From positions 250,906 through 314,905 of the forward strand of contig NZ_JAGFNS010000002.1 in assembly GCF_017592555.1 (NCBI RefSeq): a stretch of 64,000 nucleotides of DNA, in the 5' to 3' direction. Below, one piece after another: positions 41,827-49,463 of the stretch. Positions within the stretch are counted from its first letter, which is position 1, and each line of letters begins with the position of its first letter. The DNA comes from Actinoplanes flavus (GTDB lineage Bacteria; Actinomycetota; Actinomycetes; Mycobacteriales; Micromonosporaceae). Under the pieces are notes generated by a model. That model was not told the DNA's origin, ran no database searches, and worked only from the letters and a program-made list of their open reading frames with translations. Both the position numbers and the translations under genes were made by a program.

Positions 41827-41849
41827 CCCGAGGCCGGGTGCGTCGGCGG

Positions 41850-43889
41850 TCACATGAGGGCGACGAACTTCAAACCCTTGGCCTGGAGGGCTGGGATGAC
41901 GGTTTTCAGGGAAGCCAGCGTTTGGGAGCGGTCGCCGCCGCCGTCGTGGCAGAGCAGGATCTGGCCGGGCTTGGCCGCGAGCAGGCGGTTGGTGATGTGG
42001 GCGACGCCGGGGCGGGCCCAGTCGCGCGGGTCGGTGGTCCAGTCCATCGGGATCACGCCGCTCTTGGAGACCGATTCGGCCAGCCCGTTGGACCAGGCGC
42101 CGCCGGGGGAGCGGAACAGGTTCGGGGCCTGCCCGGTGGTGCTGTAGATCTTGTCCTGAGCCCGGTGGATCTCCTTGAGCATCACGTGAGGCGGCAGCTT
42201 GGCCAGCTTGATCGGGTGGCTCCAGGTGTGGTTGGCGATCTGGTGGCCATCGGCGGCGACGTCACGGGCGGTGGATTCGTGACCGAGGACCTGATTGCCG
42301 ATCATGCAGAACAGGGCCGGGACGTGGTGTTTCTCCAGCAGACGCAGGATCTTGGGCGTCCACACCGGATGCGGGCCGTCGTCAATGGTGAGCGCGATGG
42401 CGTCGGTGGGGAACGGGTCTCCCGGGACCACCTTGCGGAAGTCCCTCAGGGTGTGCACCGGCACCTTGATGACCGGGGTCGTGGGCTTGGGCGTGGTGGG
42501 CGCCGGGGCCGGGCTCTGCGAGGGAGGGGGTTCGCTGACGACCAGGTTGGGGGCTTTGCCAGTCGCTTCCGGCTCGCCGCGACCGGCCAGGGCGGCGATC
42601 GTGCCACCGATGAGGGCGGTGCCGCCGACGGCCGGGATCGCCCAGAGCAGGCGGCGGCGAGTGACAGACTTCGACGGTACGACGGGAGGGCCGGCCGGCA
42701 GAGCGATCGTCGGCTCGGCGGGCGGCGGAGTGACGGTCGGCGCGGACCGCGGGGCCGGTACCGGCGGGAGGCCGACCGTCGGCTCCGACGTGGACTGCAA
42801 CGCCGCTCTGGGCGGGATCGGCAGGGCGATGGTCGGCTCCGGGGCGGGCGACGACTCCCGGCTGATCGGCAGTGCCACCGTCGATTCCGGCGAGACCCGC
42901 GGCTTGGGCAGCGCGATCGTCGGCTCGGCCCCGGCAGAGATCACCGTCGTCGGCTCGGACTCCTCTGCCCCAGCCGCAGCAGTCGCCGCCGCAGCCATCT
43001 CCGTTGTGGAGAGGGCAACCGTCTCCTCGGACTCCTCCGCCCCGGCCGCGGTAGTCGCCGCCGAAGCCGTCTCCGTTGTGGAGAGGGCAACCGTCTCCTC
43101 GGACTCCTCCGCCCCGGCCGCGGTAGTCGCCGCCGAAGCCGTCTCCGTTGTGGAGAGTGCGACCGTCTTCTCGGACTGCTCTGGTCCGGCCGCGGTAGTC
43201 GGTGCCGTGCCCGTTTCCGTTGCGGAGAGGGCGACCGTAGGCTCGGATTGCTCCGCCGTGGCCTTTTCCTCTGCGGAGAAGGCGACCGTCTTCTCGGACT
43301 CCTCCGCTCCGGCCGCGGTAGTCGCCGCCGCAGCCGTCTCCGTTGTGGAGAGTGCGGCCGTCGGCTCGGATTTGTTCGCGGTGGCCGTTTTCTCTGCGGA
43401 GGGGGCGACCGTCTTCTCGGATTCCGCTGCCCCAGCTGCGGTGGTCGGTGCCGTGCCCGTCTCCGTTGCAGACAGGGCGACCGTCGGCTCGGAAGCCTCC
43501 GCCGCAGCCGTCTCCTCCGCGGGGAGGGTGGCTGTCTCTTCAGCCGCCTCCGCCGAGAGGGTGGCAGCCTCCTCCGCCGAGGCTGTGACCGCGGCGTCGG
43601 TGATCTCGGCCGTCGGCAGAGTCACCGTCGGCTTGGGCTCGTCGCCTTCGGGATCCGCGGCGGGAGAAGTCGCCGCCAGATCAACCGTCGGTTCGGTCCC
43701 GGCCGAGGACGACGCGTCGGTGGGCAGGGTGACCGTCGGCTCACCCGCGCTGGAGTCGCCGGGTTCGCTCGAGGCGACCGTGGGTTCAGCCGACTCGGGT
43801 TCCGCCGACGTGCTGTCCTGGGGCGCGGGGGTGGGCCTATCGGTGTTCATCGGTGGGATTGTCGCGCGCACGGTCAAATCGGTCTTCAT
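41850..43889 (-). CDS. Membrane-anchored polysaccharide deacetylase with long Thr/Ala/Glu repeat region
   Basis: The C-terminal 200 residues are a NodB-type deacetylase: ALTIDDGPHPVWTP (Asp-Asp), NHTWSHP (metal His pair), LFRSPGGAWSNG and LLCHDGGGDRSQT. A single membrane helix (LLWAIPAVGGTALIGGTIAAL) lies before it. The first 400 residues, presumably cytoplasmic, are low complexity with a 24-aa repeat TVALSTTETASAATTAAG plus AEESE, and scattered EPTVALP motifs. The Thr-rich motifs resemble FHA/kinase target regions (speculation). ATG 43889 is preferred over ATG 43850. Confidence 0.82.
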   Translation of the reverse strand: MKTDLTVRATIPPMNTDRPTPAPQDSTSAEPESAEPTVASSEPGDSSAGEPTVTLPTDASSSAGTEPTVDLAATSPAADPEGDEPKPTVTLPTAEITDAAVTASAEEAATLSAEAAEETATLPAEETAAAEASEPTVALSATETGTAPTTAAGAAESEKTVAPSAEKTATANKSEPTAALSTTETAAAATTAAGAEESEKTVAFSAEEKATAEQSEPTVALSATETGTAPTTAAGPEQSEKTVALSTTETASAATTAAGAEESEETVALSTTETASAATTAAGAEESEETVALSTTEMAAAATAAAGAEESEPTTVISAGAEPTIALPKPRVSPESTVALPISRESSPAPEPTIALPIPPRAALQSTSEPTVGLPPVPAPRSAPTVTPPPAEPTIALPAGPPVVPSKSVTRRRLLWAIPAVGGTALIGGTIAALAGRGEPEATGKAPNLVVSEPPPSQSPAPAPTTPKPTTPVIKVPVHTLRDFRKVVPGDPFPTDAIALTIDDGPHPVWTPKILRLLEKHHVPALFCMIGNQVLGHESTARDVAADGHQIANHTWSHPIKLAKLPPHVMLKEIHRAQDKIYSTTGQAPNLFRSPGGAWSNGLAESVSKSGVIPMDWTTDPRDWARPGVAHITNRLLAAKPGQILLCHDGGGDRSQTLASLKTVIPALQAKGLKFVALM
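42957..43500 (-). repeat. 72-bp tandem repeat, about seven copies
   Basis: In-frame 72-base units encode the 24-aa TVALSTTET... repeat of the deacetylase N-terminal region. Central copies are nearly identical at DNA level, the outer ones diverged. Confidence 0.85.
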
Positions 43890-44023
43890 CTGTGCCTTGC
43901 CTGTGAACCACCCGTTCCGGCGGGATCCGCGTGCCGCAACCTGCGACGAGAGCAATAGGTGATCATGCGGTCACCGTCGGCGGGAGGGGCGCCGGAGAAC
44001 GTGGCATCCACCACATCCCTCGA

Positions 44024-44514
44024 TCAGCGGATGCGAATGTCCTGCCGGGAACGGGTCGGGGCGTTCAGTTTGACGAGGTCGTCGCGCTGGACGGGCGGCT
44101 CGGCCAGGAACCGGTCGGTGGGTGCGGGGCCGGGCAGGTCGGCGATGTTGAGGACCCTTGAGACACCAGCGGCCCCACGTGCCGGGCGGCAGGTCGAGGA
44201 CGACACGCTCGGGCCGGCGCGGGAAGACCGTGACGCACCGGCACAAACACGCCGGTGACCGTGAGGTGACCGTCGGGGGAGTGGGCCAGGCGGACGCCGG
44301 CCCAGGCGGGAACGATGTCGCCGACGGTCGGCACCGGGGCGAAATCGTCCTTCTCATACGCTGTGACCTGGTGGAAAACGGCGCCCGGCGTGAGCGGAAC
44401 GGCGTTGCGCCGGACCGCGCCCGGGGCGCCGCGGGAGCGTTTGGACCACTCGGTGAGGACACGCTGCACGACGATCACCCGGTCACCGTGGCGGACCGGA
44501 CGACCGTGCGGCAA
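44024..44514 (-). pseudogene. Gene of unknown function with two frameshifts
   Basis: Reading leftwards, three frames take over in order: VIVVQRVLTEWSKRSRGAPG to VTGVFVPVRHGLPAPAR; then RPERVVLDLPPGTWGRWCLK; then VSRVLNIADLPGPAPTDRFL to RDDLVKLNAPTRSRQDI and a stop. Joined, they give a coherent protein of about 165 aa. Because each piece looks well conserved, sequencing or assembly indels are as likely as true decay. Confidence 0.6.
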
Positions 44515-44551
44515 TCGGAATACCGTCGGGTCACGCCGGCTTGGGGCAGTT

Positions 44552-44983
44552 ATGAGCGCTGATCAGTTCGATCCTCGTGAGTTGCTGGCCGCCAGCCGGC
44601 TCGGTGTGCTGGCGACGATCAAGGCCAACGGCCTGCCGCAGCTGTCGCCGGTGACGCCCTATTACGACCGGGATGCCGACACGATCTACGTGTCCGTCGT
44701 CGAAGGGCGGGCCAAGACCGTCAACCTGCGCCGTGATCCACGGGCCGCCCTCGAGGTGACCAGCGCGGACGGCTGGTCGTGGGCCACCGCCGAGGGGCCG
44801 GTGACGCTGACCGGGCCGGGCGCCGATCCGTACGGGCCGGAGGTCGAGGCCCTCGTCGGCTACTACCGTAGTGCGGCCGGCGAGCACCCGGACTGGGACG
44901 AGTACCGGCAGGCGATGGTGTCCGACCGGCGGGTGCTGTTGGCTCTCCGGGTGAACCGCGTCTACGGCGCGAAACTTCGCTGA
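44552..44983 (+). CDS. PPOX-class F420-dependent oxidoreductase
   Basis: A split-barrel flavin/F420 protein of 143 aa: LGVLATIKANGLPQLSPVTPYY, IYVSVVEGRAKTVNLRRDPRAAL, WATAEGPVTLTGPG. The pattern matches the actinobacterial F420-dependent group that reduces biliverdin or other conjugated compounds. Monocistronic; the ATG at 44552 follows GGGGCAG. Confidence 0.85.
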   Translation: MSADQFDPRELLAASRLGVLATIKANGLPQLSPVTPYYDRDADTIYVSVVEGRAKTVNLRRDPRAALEVTSADGWSWATAEGPVTLTGPGADPYGPEVEALVGYYRSAAGEHPDWDEYRQAMVSDRRVLLALRVNRVYGAKLR

Positions 44984-45003
44984 ACAGTGGCAGGATCAGG
45001 GTC

Positions 45004-45879
45004 GTGCGACTGGAGATCGAGGACAGCACGACCCTGACCTTCGACGACGGCTCACCGGTGCGGTCCGCGTCGGCGATCGCCCCGTTCGGCGACGGCTGGC
45101 TGGTGGTGCAGGACGACGCCACCCACGCCGCCTGGTGGCGACCGGATTCGATCACTCCGGTCCGTGTCATGGACTCGATCGACGGGCTGGACGCGTTCAG
45201 CGCCGCGAACGGCACCAAACACTTGAAACCGGACTTCGAGGCGGCCTGTGCCCTGCCCGGTGGACAGGTGCTGCTGCTCGGCTCCGGCTCCTCGCCGAAC
45301 CGGATGCGCGCCTCCCTGGTCGGCCCGTCCGGCTACACGGTCGCCGACCTGCGGCCGGTCTACCTCGCGGTCGCCGCCGCCCTCGGGCTCACCGAGGAGC
45401 AGCTCAACCTGGAGGGCGCCTGCCTGGTGGGGGACCGGCTGCGCTGGTTCCAGCGCGGCAACCGGACGGCCGGCGCGCCGGGCGCCTCCGCCGACGTGGA
45501 CGCGGCCGCCCTGCTCGCCGCGGTCCGCGGGGAGGCCCCGGCCGACCTGGTCCGGGTCGGCGAGGTCCGGGCGCACGATCTCGGCGACGTCGACGGCGTG
45601 GCCTTGGCGGTGACCGACGCGGTCACCCTGCCGGACGGGCGGGTGCTGGTCAGCGCCGCCGCCGAGGACACCCCGAACGCGGTCGACGACGGCCCGGTCC
45701 TCGCTTCCGGGCTGGCCCTGCTCGATGGCGGGTTCGTGGAGATCCCCGGCGCCGAGAAGGTGGAGGGGCTGGCGATCCGGGAGGTCACCGACGACGGCGT
45801 CCGTCTCTACGCGGTGGTCGACGCCGACGACCACGAGGCGCCGTCACGGCGGCTGGCCCTGCGACTGATATTGCGTTGA
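45004..45879 (+). CDS. Beta-propeller-like cytoplasmic protein
   Basis: No signal peptide; 291 aa of repeating beta-strand patterns (APFGDGWLVVQDDATHAAWW, ACALPGGQVLLLGSGSSPNR, SGLALLDGGFVEIPGAEKVE), which suggests an incomplete propeller. I believe similar proteins are catalogued as a DUF, but cannot confirm the number. GTG 45004, 21 bases after the oxidoreductase stop. Function unknown. Confidence 0.65.
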   Translation: MRLEIEDSTTLTFDDGSPVRSASAIAPFGDGWLVVQDDATHAAWWRPDSITPVRVMDSIDGLDAFSAANGTKHLKPDFEAACALPGGQVLLLGSGSSPNRMRASLVGPSGYTVADLRPVYLAVAAALGLTEEQLNLEGACLVGDRLRWFQRGNRTAGAPGASADVDAAALLAAVRGEAPADLVRVGEVRAHDLGDVDGVALAVTDAVTLPDGRVLVSAAAEDTPNAVDDGPVLASGLALLDGGFVEIPGAEKVEGLAIREVTDDGVRLYAVVDADDHEAPSRRLALRLILR

Positions 45880-46062
45880 ACGTACCCCCGGGGGTTTGCC
45901 ATGCTCGGTGCGGCCCCGGCGGCTTCAGAAGAAAGCGCCTAAGCAGCGTGCGCACTGGCGATGAAACCACGCTTGTTCGCTGCCATCCTCCGCGACCGAT
46001 CCTTCACATCGGAACCGCTACGGGGCCACCCTTTCTTTTCTTCAGTGCAGAGGTGTGTGTCC

Positions 46063-46836
46063 ATGTCCAGTGAGGTGATCATCCGCAGCGGTTTCCGTGG
46101 CCTGCGCTACGTCGACGGCCGGTTCGACCAGGCCCTCGAGCCCGGCCGGTACGACGTGCCGGCCGGCCGGTTCGGCCGCCGGGCGCCGAGGGTCGAGATT
46201 CTCACCGTCGACCTGCGTGAGCGTGAGCTCAACATCAAGGGCCAGGAGATCCTGACCGTCGACAAGGTCGCGGTCCGCGTCAACATCATCACCCACTTCC
46301 GGGTCGTCGATCCGGTCGCCGCCGTGGAGCGGGTGACCGACTACGGCGACCGCGTCTACAGCGACGTCCAGCTCGCCGCCCGGCGTTCGCTGGCGTCCAT
46401 GACGCTCGAGGGCATCCTCACCAACCGCAACCAGCTCAGTGAGGACATCCTGCGCGACGTCGAGGGCGTCTCGGCCGGTTACGGCGTCGAGATCATCCGC
46501 GCCGACGTGAAGGACCTGATCTTCCCGGGCAACCTTCAGGACGTCATGAACCGAGTGCTGACCGCCCAGCGGCTCGCCGAGGCGCAGATGATCGAGGCGC
46601 GTACCAAGGCGGACCGGGAGCGGCTCGCCGCGGAGGCCGACGCCGAGGCGAAGCGGATCCGCGCCGACGCCGAGGTCGACGCGCTGCGCCGGCTCGCCGA
46701 CGCGGCCCAGGCGTACGCCGAGCACCCGGCCCTGCTGCGGCTGCGCGAGCTGGAGACGCTCGGGGCGCTCGGCGCCAACGCGGCGGCCCGTCTGTACATC
46801 GGCTTCGACAAGCACAGTGATCAGCTGAACGAGTAG
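46063..46836 (+). CDS. SPFH/band 7 (slipin-type) protein without a membrane anchor
   Basis: The SPFH domain is evident (YDVPAGRFGRRAPRVEILTV, VRVNIITHFRVVDPVAAVER, VQLAARRSLASMTLEGIL, GYGVEIIRADVKDL), followed by a charged coiled coil (AKADRERLAAEADAEAKRIR-like, residues 175-235). Slipins normally begin with a hydrophobic hairpin; here the protein starts directly with the domain. It would therefore be cytoplasmic or peripheral. ATG 46063 is used; the longer frame adds no hydrophobic segment. Confidence 0.82.
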   Translation: MSSEVIIRSGFRGLRYVDGRFDQALEPGRYDVPAGRFGRRAPRVEILTVDLRERELNIKGQEILTVDKVAVRVNIITHFRVVDPVAAVERVTDYGDRVYSDVQLAARRSLASMTLEGILTNRNQLSEDILRDVEGVSAGYGVEIIRADVKDLIFPGNLQDVMNRVLTAQRLAEAQMIEARTKADRERLAAEADAEAKRIRADAEVDALRRLADAAQAYAEHPALLRLRELETLGALGANAAARLYIGFDKHSDQLNE

Positions 46837-46909
46837 ACCTCCTCAAGCCGGTGACGGCGCGACCGATCAAAGACGTCGCGCTATCACTCGGACCCGGAGG
46901 TCATCTGTC

Positions 46910-47458
46910 ATGCGTCTCGTTCCGCCCCTGCTACGCCGGCCCCGTGCCGCGCTGGCGGCCGGCGCCGTCGCCCTGGTCGCGGCCCTCACGGCGGCCCTGC
47001 TGTTCAACGGCGGCCCGGCCGCGGCCACCTGGAAGACCCTGTCCGGCACCCCGACCTGCGACTGTGTCGTCAAGGACAGCGGCACCGGGAAGTACCGGGC
47101 GGTCTTCGGCTACGTCAGCAACGCGTCCGGCAACGGCACCATCGCGGCCGGCGACAACAACCGTCTCGCGCTGGCCGGCGGCACCACGTCCACCGACGCC
47201 AAGGTCACCACCGTCTTCCAGCCGGGCACCCACAAGGCGGCCTTCGCCACCGGCTGGGTCACCAAGGAGACCAGCGTGACGTGGAAGGTGGGCGGCAAGG
47301 AGGTCACCGCCAACTGGAAGCGCCCGACCTGCGGCAACGACGTCAGCCTGCCGGCCGGCGGCAACGGCTTCGGCCCGATCCTGGCGTTCCTGGCGGCCGG
47401 TGTCGTCGCCGGCGCGGTGGCGGTGTGGCGTAGGCGCCGGGCGGCCCGGGTCGCCTGA
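46910..47458 (+). CDS. Small surface protein with C-terminal sorting-like tail; candidate exosortase substrate
   Basis: A signal peptide (basic start, then AALAAGAVALVAALTAALLF) leads about 110 extracellular residues with CDC and another Cys, many Gly/Thr/Lys. The C-terminus is tripartite: LPAGG (147-151), a membrane helix (GPILAFLAAGVVAGAVAVW, 155-173) and RRRRAAR. That is the layout of sortase or exosortase substrates. GGAGG precedes the ATG, and the stop overlaps the next start (TGATG). As first gene of the exosortase operon it is the obvious substrate (inference). Confidence 0.7.
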   Translation: MRLVPPLLRRPRAALAAGAVALVAALTAALLFNGGPAAATWKTLSGTPTCDCVVKDSGTGKYRAVFGYVSNASGNGTIAAGDNNRLALAGGTTSTDAKVTTVFQPGTHKAAFATGWVTKETSVTWKVGGKEVTANWKRPTCGNDVSLPAGGNGFGPILAFLAAGVVAGAVAVWRRRRAARVA

Positions 47459-48135
47459 TGCGCAATGTGCTGGCGGTCGGGGCGCATCCCGACGACATCG
47501 AGCTCGGCTGCGGCGGAGCCCTGGCGGCCCACCGGGCCGCCGGGGACGCGGTGACGATGCTGGTGGTCACCGGTGGTCAGAGCGGTCCGGGCGCCACAGC
47601 CGGCCGCCGCGCCGAGGCGGAGGCCGCCGCGTGCAGCCTCGACTGCCTGCTCATCTGGGGGAACCTGGTGGACTGCGCGGTCAACGCCGACGCCGCCACC
47701 ATCGCCCTCATCGAACGGGCTCTGGAGAAGACCGGGGCCGACGTCGTCTACGTGCACGCGCCCGACGACTCGCACCAGGACCACCGGGCGGTCGCCGCGG
47801 CCACCGTCTCGGCGGCCCGGCACACCCGCCGGGTGCTGCACTACCGCAGCCCGTCCACCACGAGGTTCGAGCCGTCGGTGTACGTCGACATCGGCGCCCA
47901 CCTGGACCGCAAGATCGACGCCTTGTCGTGTCACGCCAGCCAGGTGGAGAACTCCGCCATGGTCGACCCCGAGGTGGTGGCCGCGTCGGCCCGCCACTTC
48001 GGGGCGCAGGCCCGCGTACGGTACGCCGAGGCGTTCGTCCCCGGCCGGTTCGTCTGGGATCTGGCCACCGTGCCGGTCCTCCCCGACACCCTGATGGGGA
48101 CCGGCGACTACCTGATGACCAGGACAGCGGCGTGA
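47458..48135 (+). CDS. PIG-L-family N-deacetylase
   Basis: The zinc site of the LmbE/PIG-L family is present: VGAHPDDIELGCGG at the start, then VHAPDDSHQDHRAV. These enzymes remove acetyl from N-acetylglucosamine on lipids, thiols or glycans. At 225 aa the length is normal; no signal peptide. It overlaps its neighbours on both sides. In this operon it may deacetylate an amino sugar on a lipid carrier. Confidence 0.9.
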   Translation: MRNVLAVGAHPDDIELGCGGALAAHRAAGDAVTMLVVTGGQSGPGATAGRRAEAEAAACSLDCLLIWGNLVDCAVNADAATIALIERALEKTGADVVYVHAPDDSHQDHRAVAAATVSAARHTRRVLHYRSPSTTRFEPSVYVDIGAHLDRKIDALSCHASQVENSAMVDPEVVAASARHFGAQARVRYAEAFVPGRFVWDLATVPVLPDTLMGTGDYLMTRTAA

Positions 48136-49463
48136 CCGGGCGGGGGCGCCGCCGGGCGGTGTCCCCGCACCACCGCCTGGGACTGCTCGCCCACCTCGCC
48201 GTCTTCGCGGTCACCGTCGCGGTCCTCGGGCTGGACTCCACGCTCGGCTGGATCGCGACCGTACTCAACGTGGTCTTCCTGCTGTTCTTCTTCCGGCACC
48301 TCGGGTTCGCGGTCGCCGCCGCCCGCTGGACCGAACGCGACCTGGACGCCCCGCTCGTGGGCGCCGAGTCGTTCACCCCGCCGGTGGCCGTGCTGGTCGC
48401 CTGCAAGGACGAGGAACTCGTCGTCGACGGCATGGTCGCGGCCCTGCTGGCGCTCGACTACCCGGGCTCGGCGCTGACCGTCGTGGTCGTCGACGACGCC
48501 TCCACCGACGGCACCGGCGCCCGCCTGGACGCCTGGTCGGCCGCCGACCCGCGGCTGCGCGTGCTGCACCGGCAGCCCGGCGCGGGCGGCGGCAAGTCGG
48601 GTGCGCTCAACGACGCCCTCGCCCTCGTCGACCACGCTCAGATCGCGGTCATCTTCGACGCCGACCACCAGCCCGAACCGGACGTGCTGCGCCGGCTGGT
48701 ACGCCACTTCCGCGATCCCAAGGTCGGTGCCGTCATGGGCCGGTGCGTGGTGCGCAACGGCGTCGAGTCGTCGCTGGCCTCCACCATCTTCATCGACTAC
48801 CTGTCCGGCTACCTGGTCAACGAGTACGGCCGGCAGGCGCTCTTCGAACTCCCGGCGTACGGCGGGGCGAACTGCGCCGTACGGACCGACCTGATCCGGG
48901 CGCTCGGCGGCTGGAACCCGCACACCGTCACCGAGGACACCGACCTCACGCTGCGGCTGCTGCTCGACGGACGGCGGGTCCGCTACGACCCGTCGGCGGT
49001 CGACTTCGAAGAGGCGGTGCTGTCCTCGCGGCGGTTCTGGAAGCAGCGCTACCGCTGGGCGCGTGGCCACCAGAAGTGCCTGCGCGACTATTGGCGGCCG
49101 ATCCTCACGACCCGTCATCTGTCGCCGATGGAGAAGCTCGAGACGATGCTCTTCCTCTGGGTCTACCACGTACCGGTGCTGTGTGGTCTTGGTCTTCTCC
49201 TCATCGTCCTGCGCGCCTTCGGGATCGGCGACCAGTCGGCGATCTCCATGGTGTCGCTGTCGGCGCTGCTCTTCGCCGGCCCGTTCACCGAGCTGGCGGT
49301 CGGGCTGGTGCTGGGCCGGGTGGAACGGAGGGCGGTGTGGATGCTGATCGGGTTCATCCCGGCCTTCGGGATGTCCATCCTGACCGCCACCAAGGCCTAC
49401 CTCGACGGCATGTGGGGCACCCTCTACACCTGGTCGAAGACGGCCCGGTCGGGTGTCACATGA
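48132..49463 (+). CDS. Membrane GT2 glycosyltransferase
   Basis: Two N-terminal membrane helices, a GT-A domain with VVVVDDASTDGT, VIFDADHQPEPD, TEDTDLTLRL and the processive-enzyme motif QRYRWARGHQK, then three or four C-terminal helices. This is the architecture of N-acetylglucosaminyl transferases that make poly-amino-sugar or cellulose-like chains at the membrane. GTG 48132 overlaps the PIG-L stop. Confidence 0.9.
   Translation: MTGRGRRRAVSPHHRLGLLAHLAVFAVTVAVLGLDSTLGWIATVLNVVFLLFFFRHLGFAVAAARWTERDLDAPLVGAESFTPPVAVLVACKDEELVVDGMVAALLALDYPGSALTVVVVDDASTDGTGARLDAWSAADPRLRVLHRQPGAGGGKSGALNDALALVDHAQIAVIFDADHQPEPDVLRRLVRHFRDPKVGAVMGRCVVRNGVESSLASTIFIDYLSGYLVNEYGRQALFELPAYGGANCAVRTDLIRALGGWNPHTVTEDTDLTLRLLLDGRRVRYDPSAVDFEEAVLSSRRFWKQRYRWARGHQKCLRDYWRPILTTRHLSPMEKLETMLFLWVYHVPVLCGLGLLLIVLRAFGIGDQSAISMVSLSALLFAGPFTELAVGLVLGRVERRAVWMLIGFIPAFGMSILTATKAYLDGMWGTLYTWSKTARSGVT

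Noticed and set aside
40953..43958. 1001-codon plus-strand frame across the deacetylase
   Set aside because: Antisense to a gene with full NodB motifs; the plus product is Arg/Gly-rich repeats mirroring the other strand.
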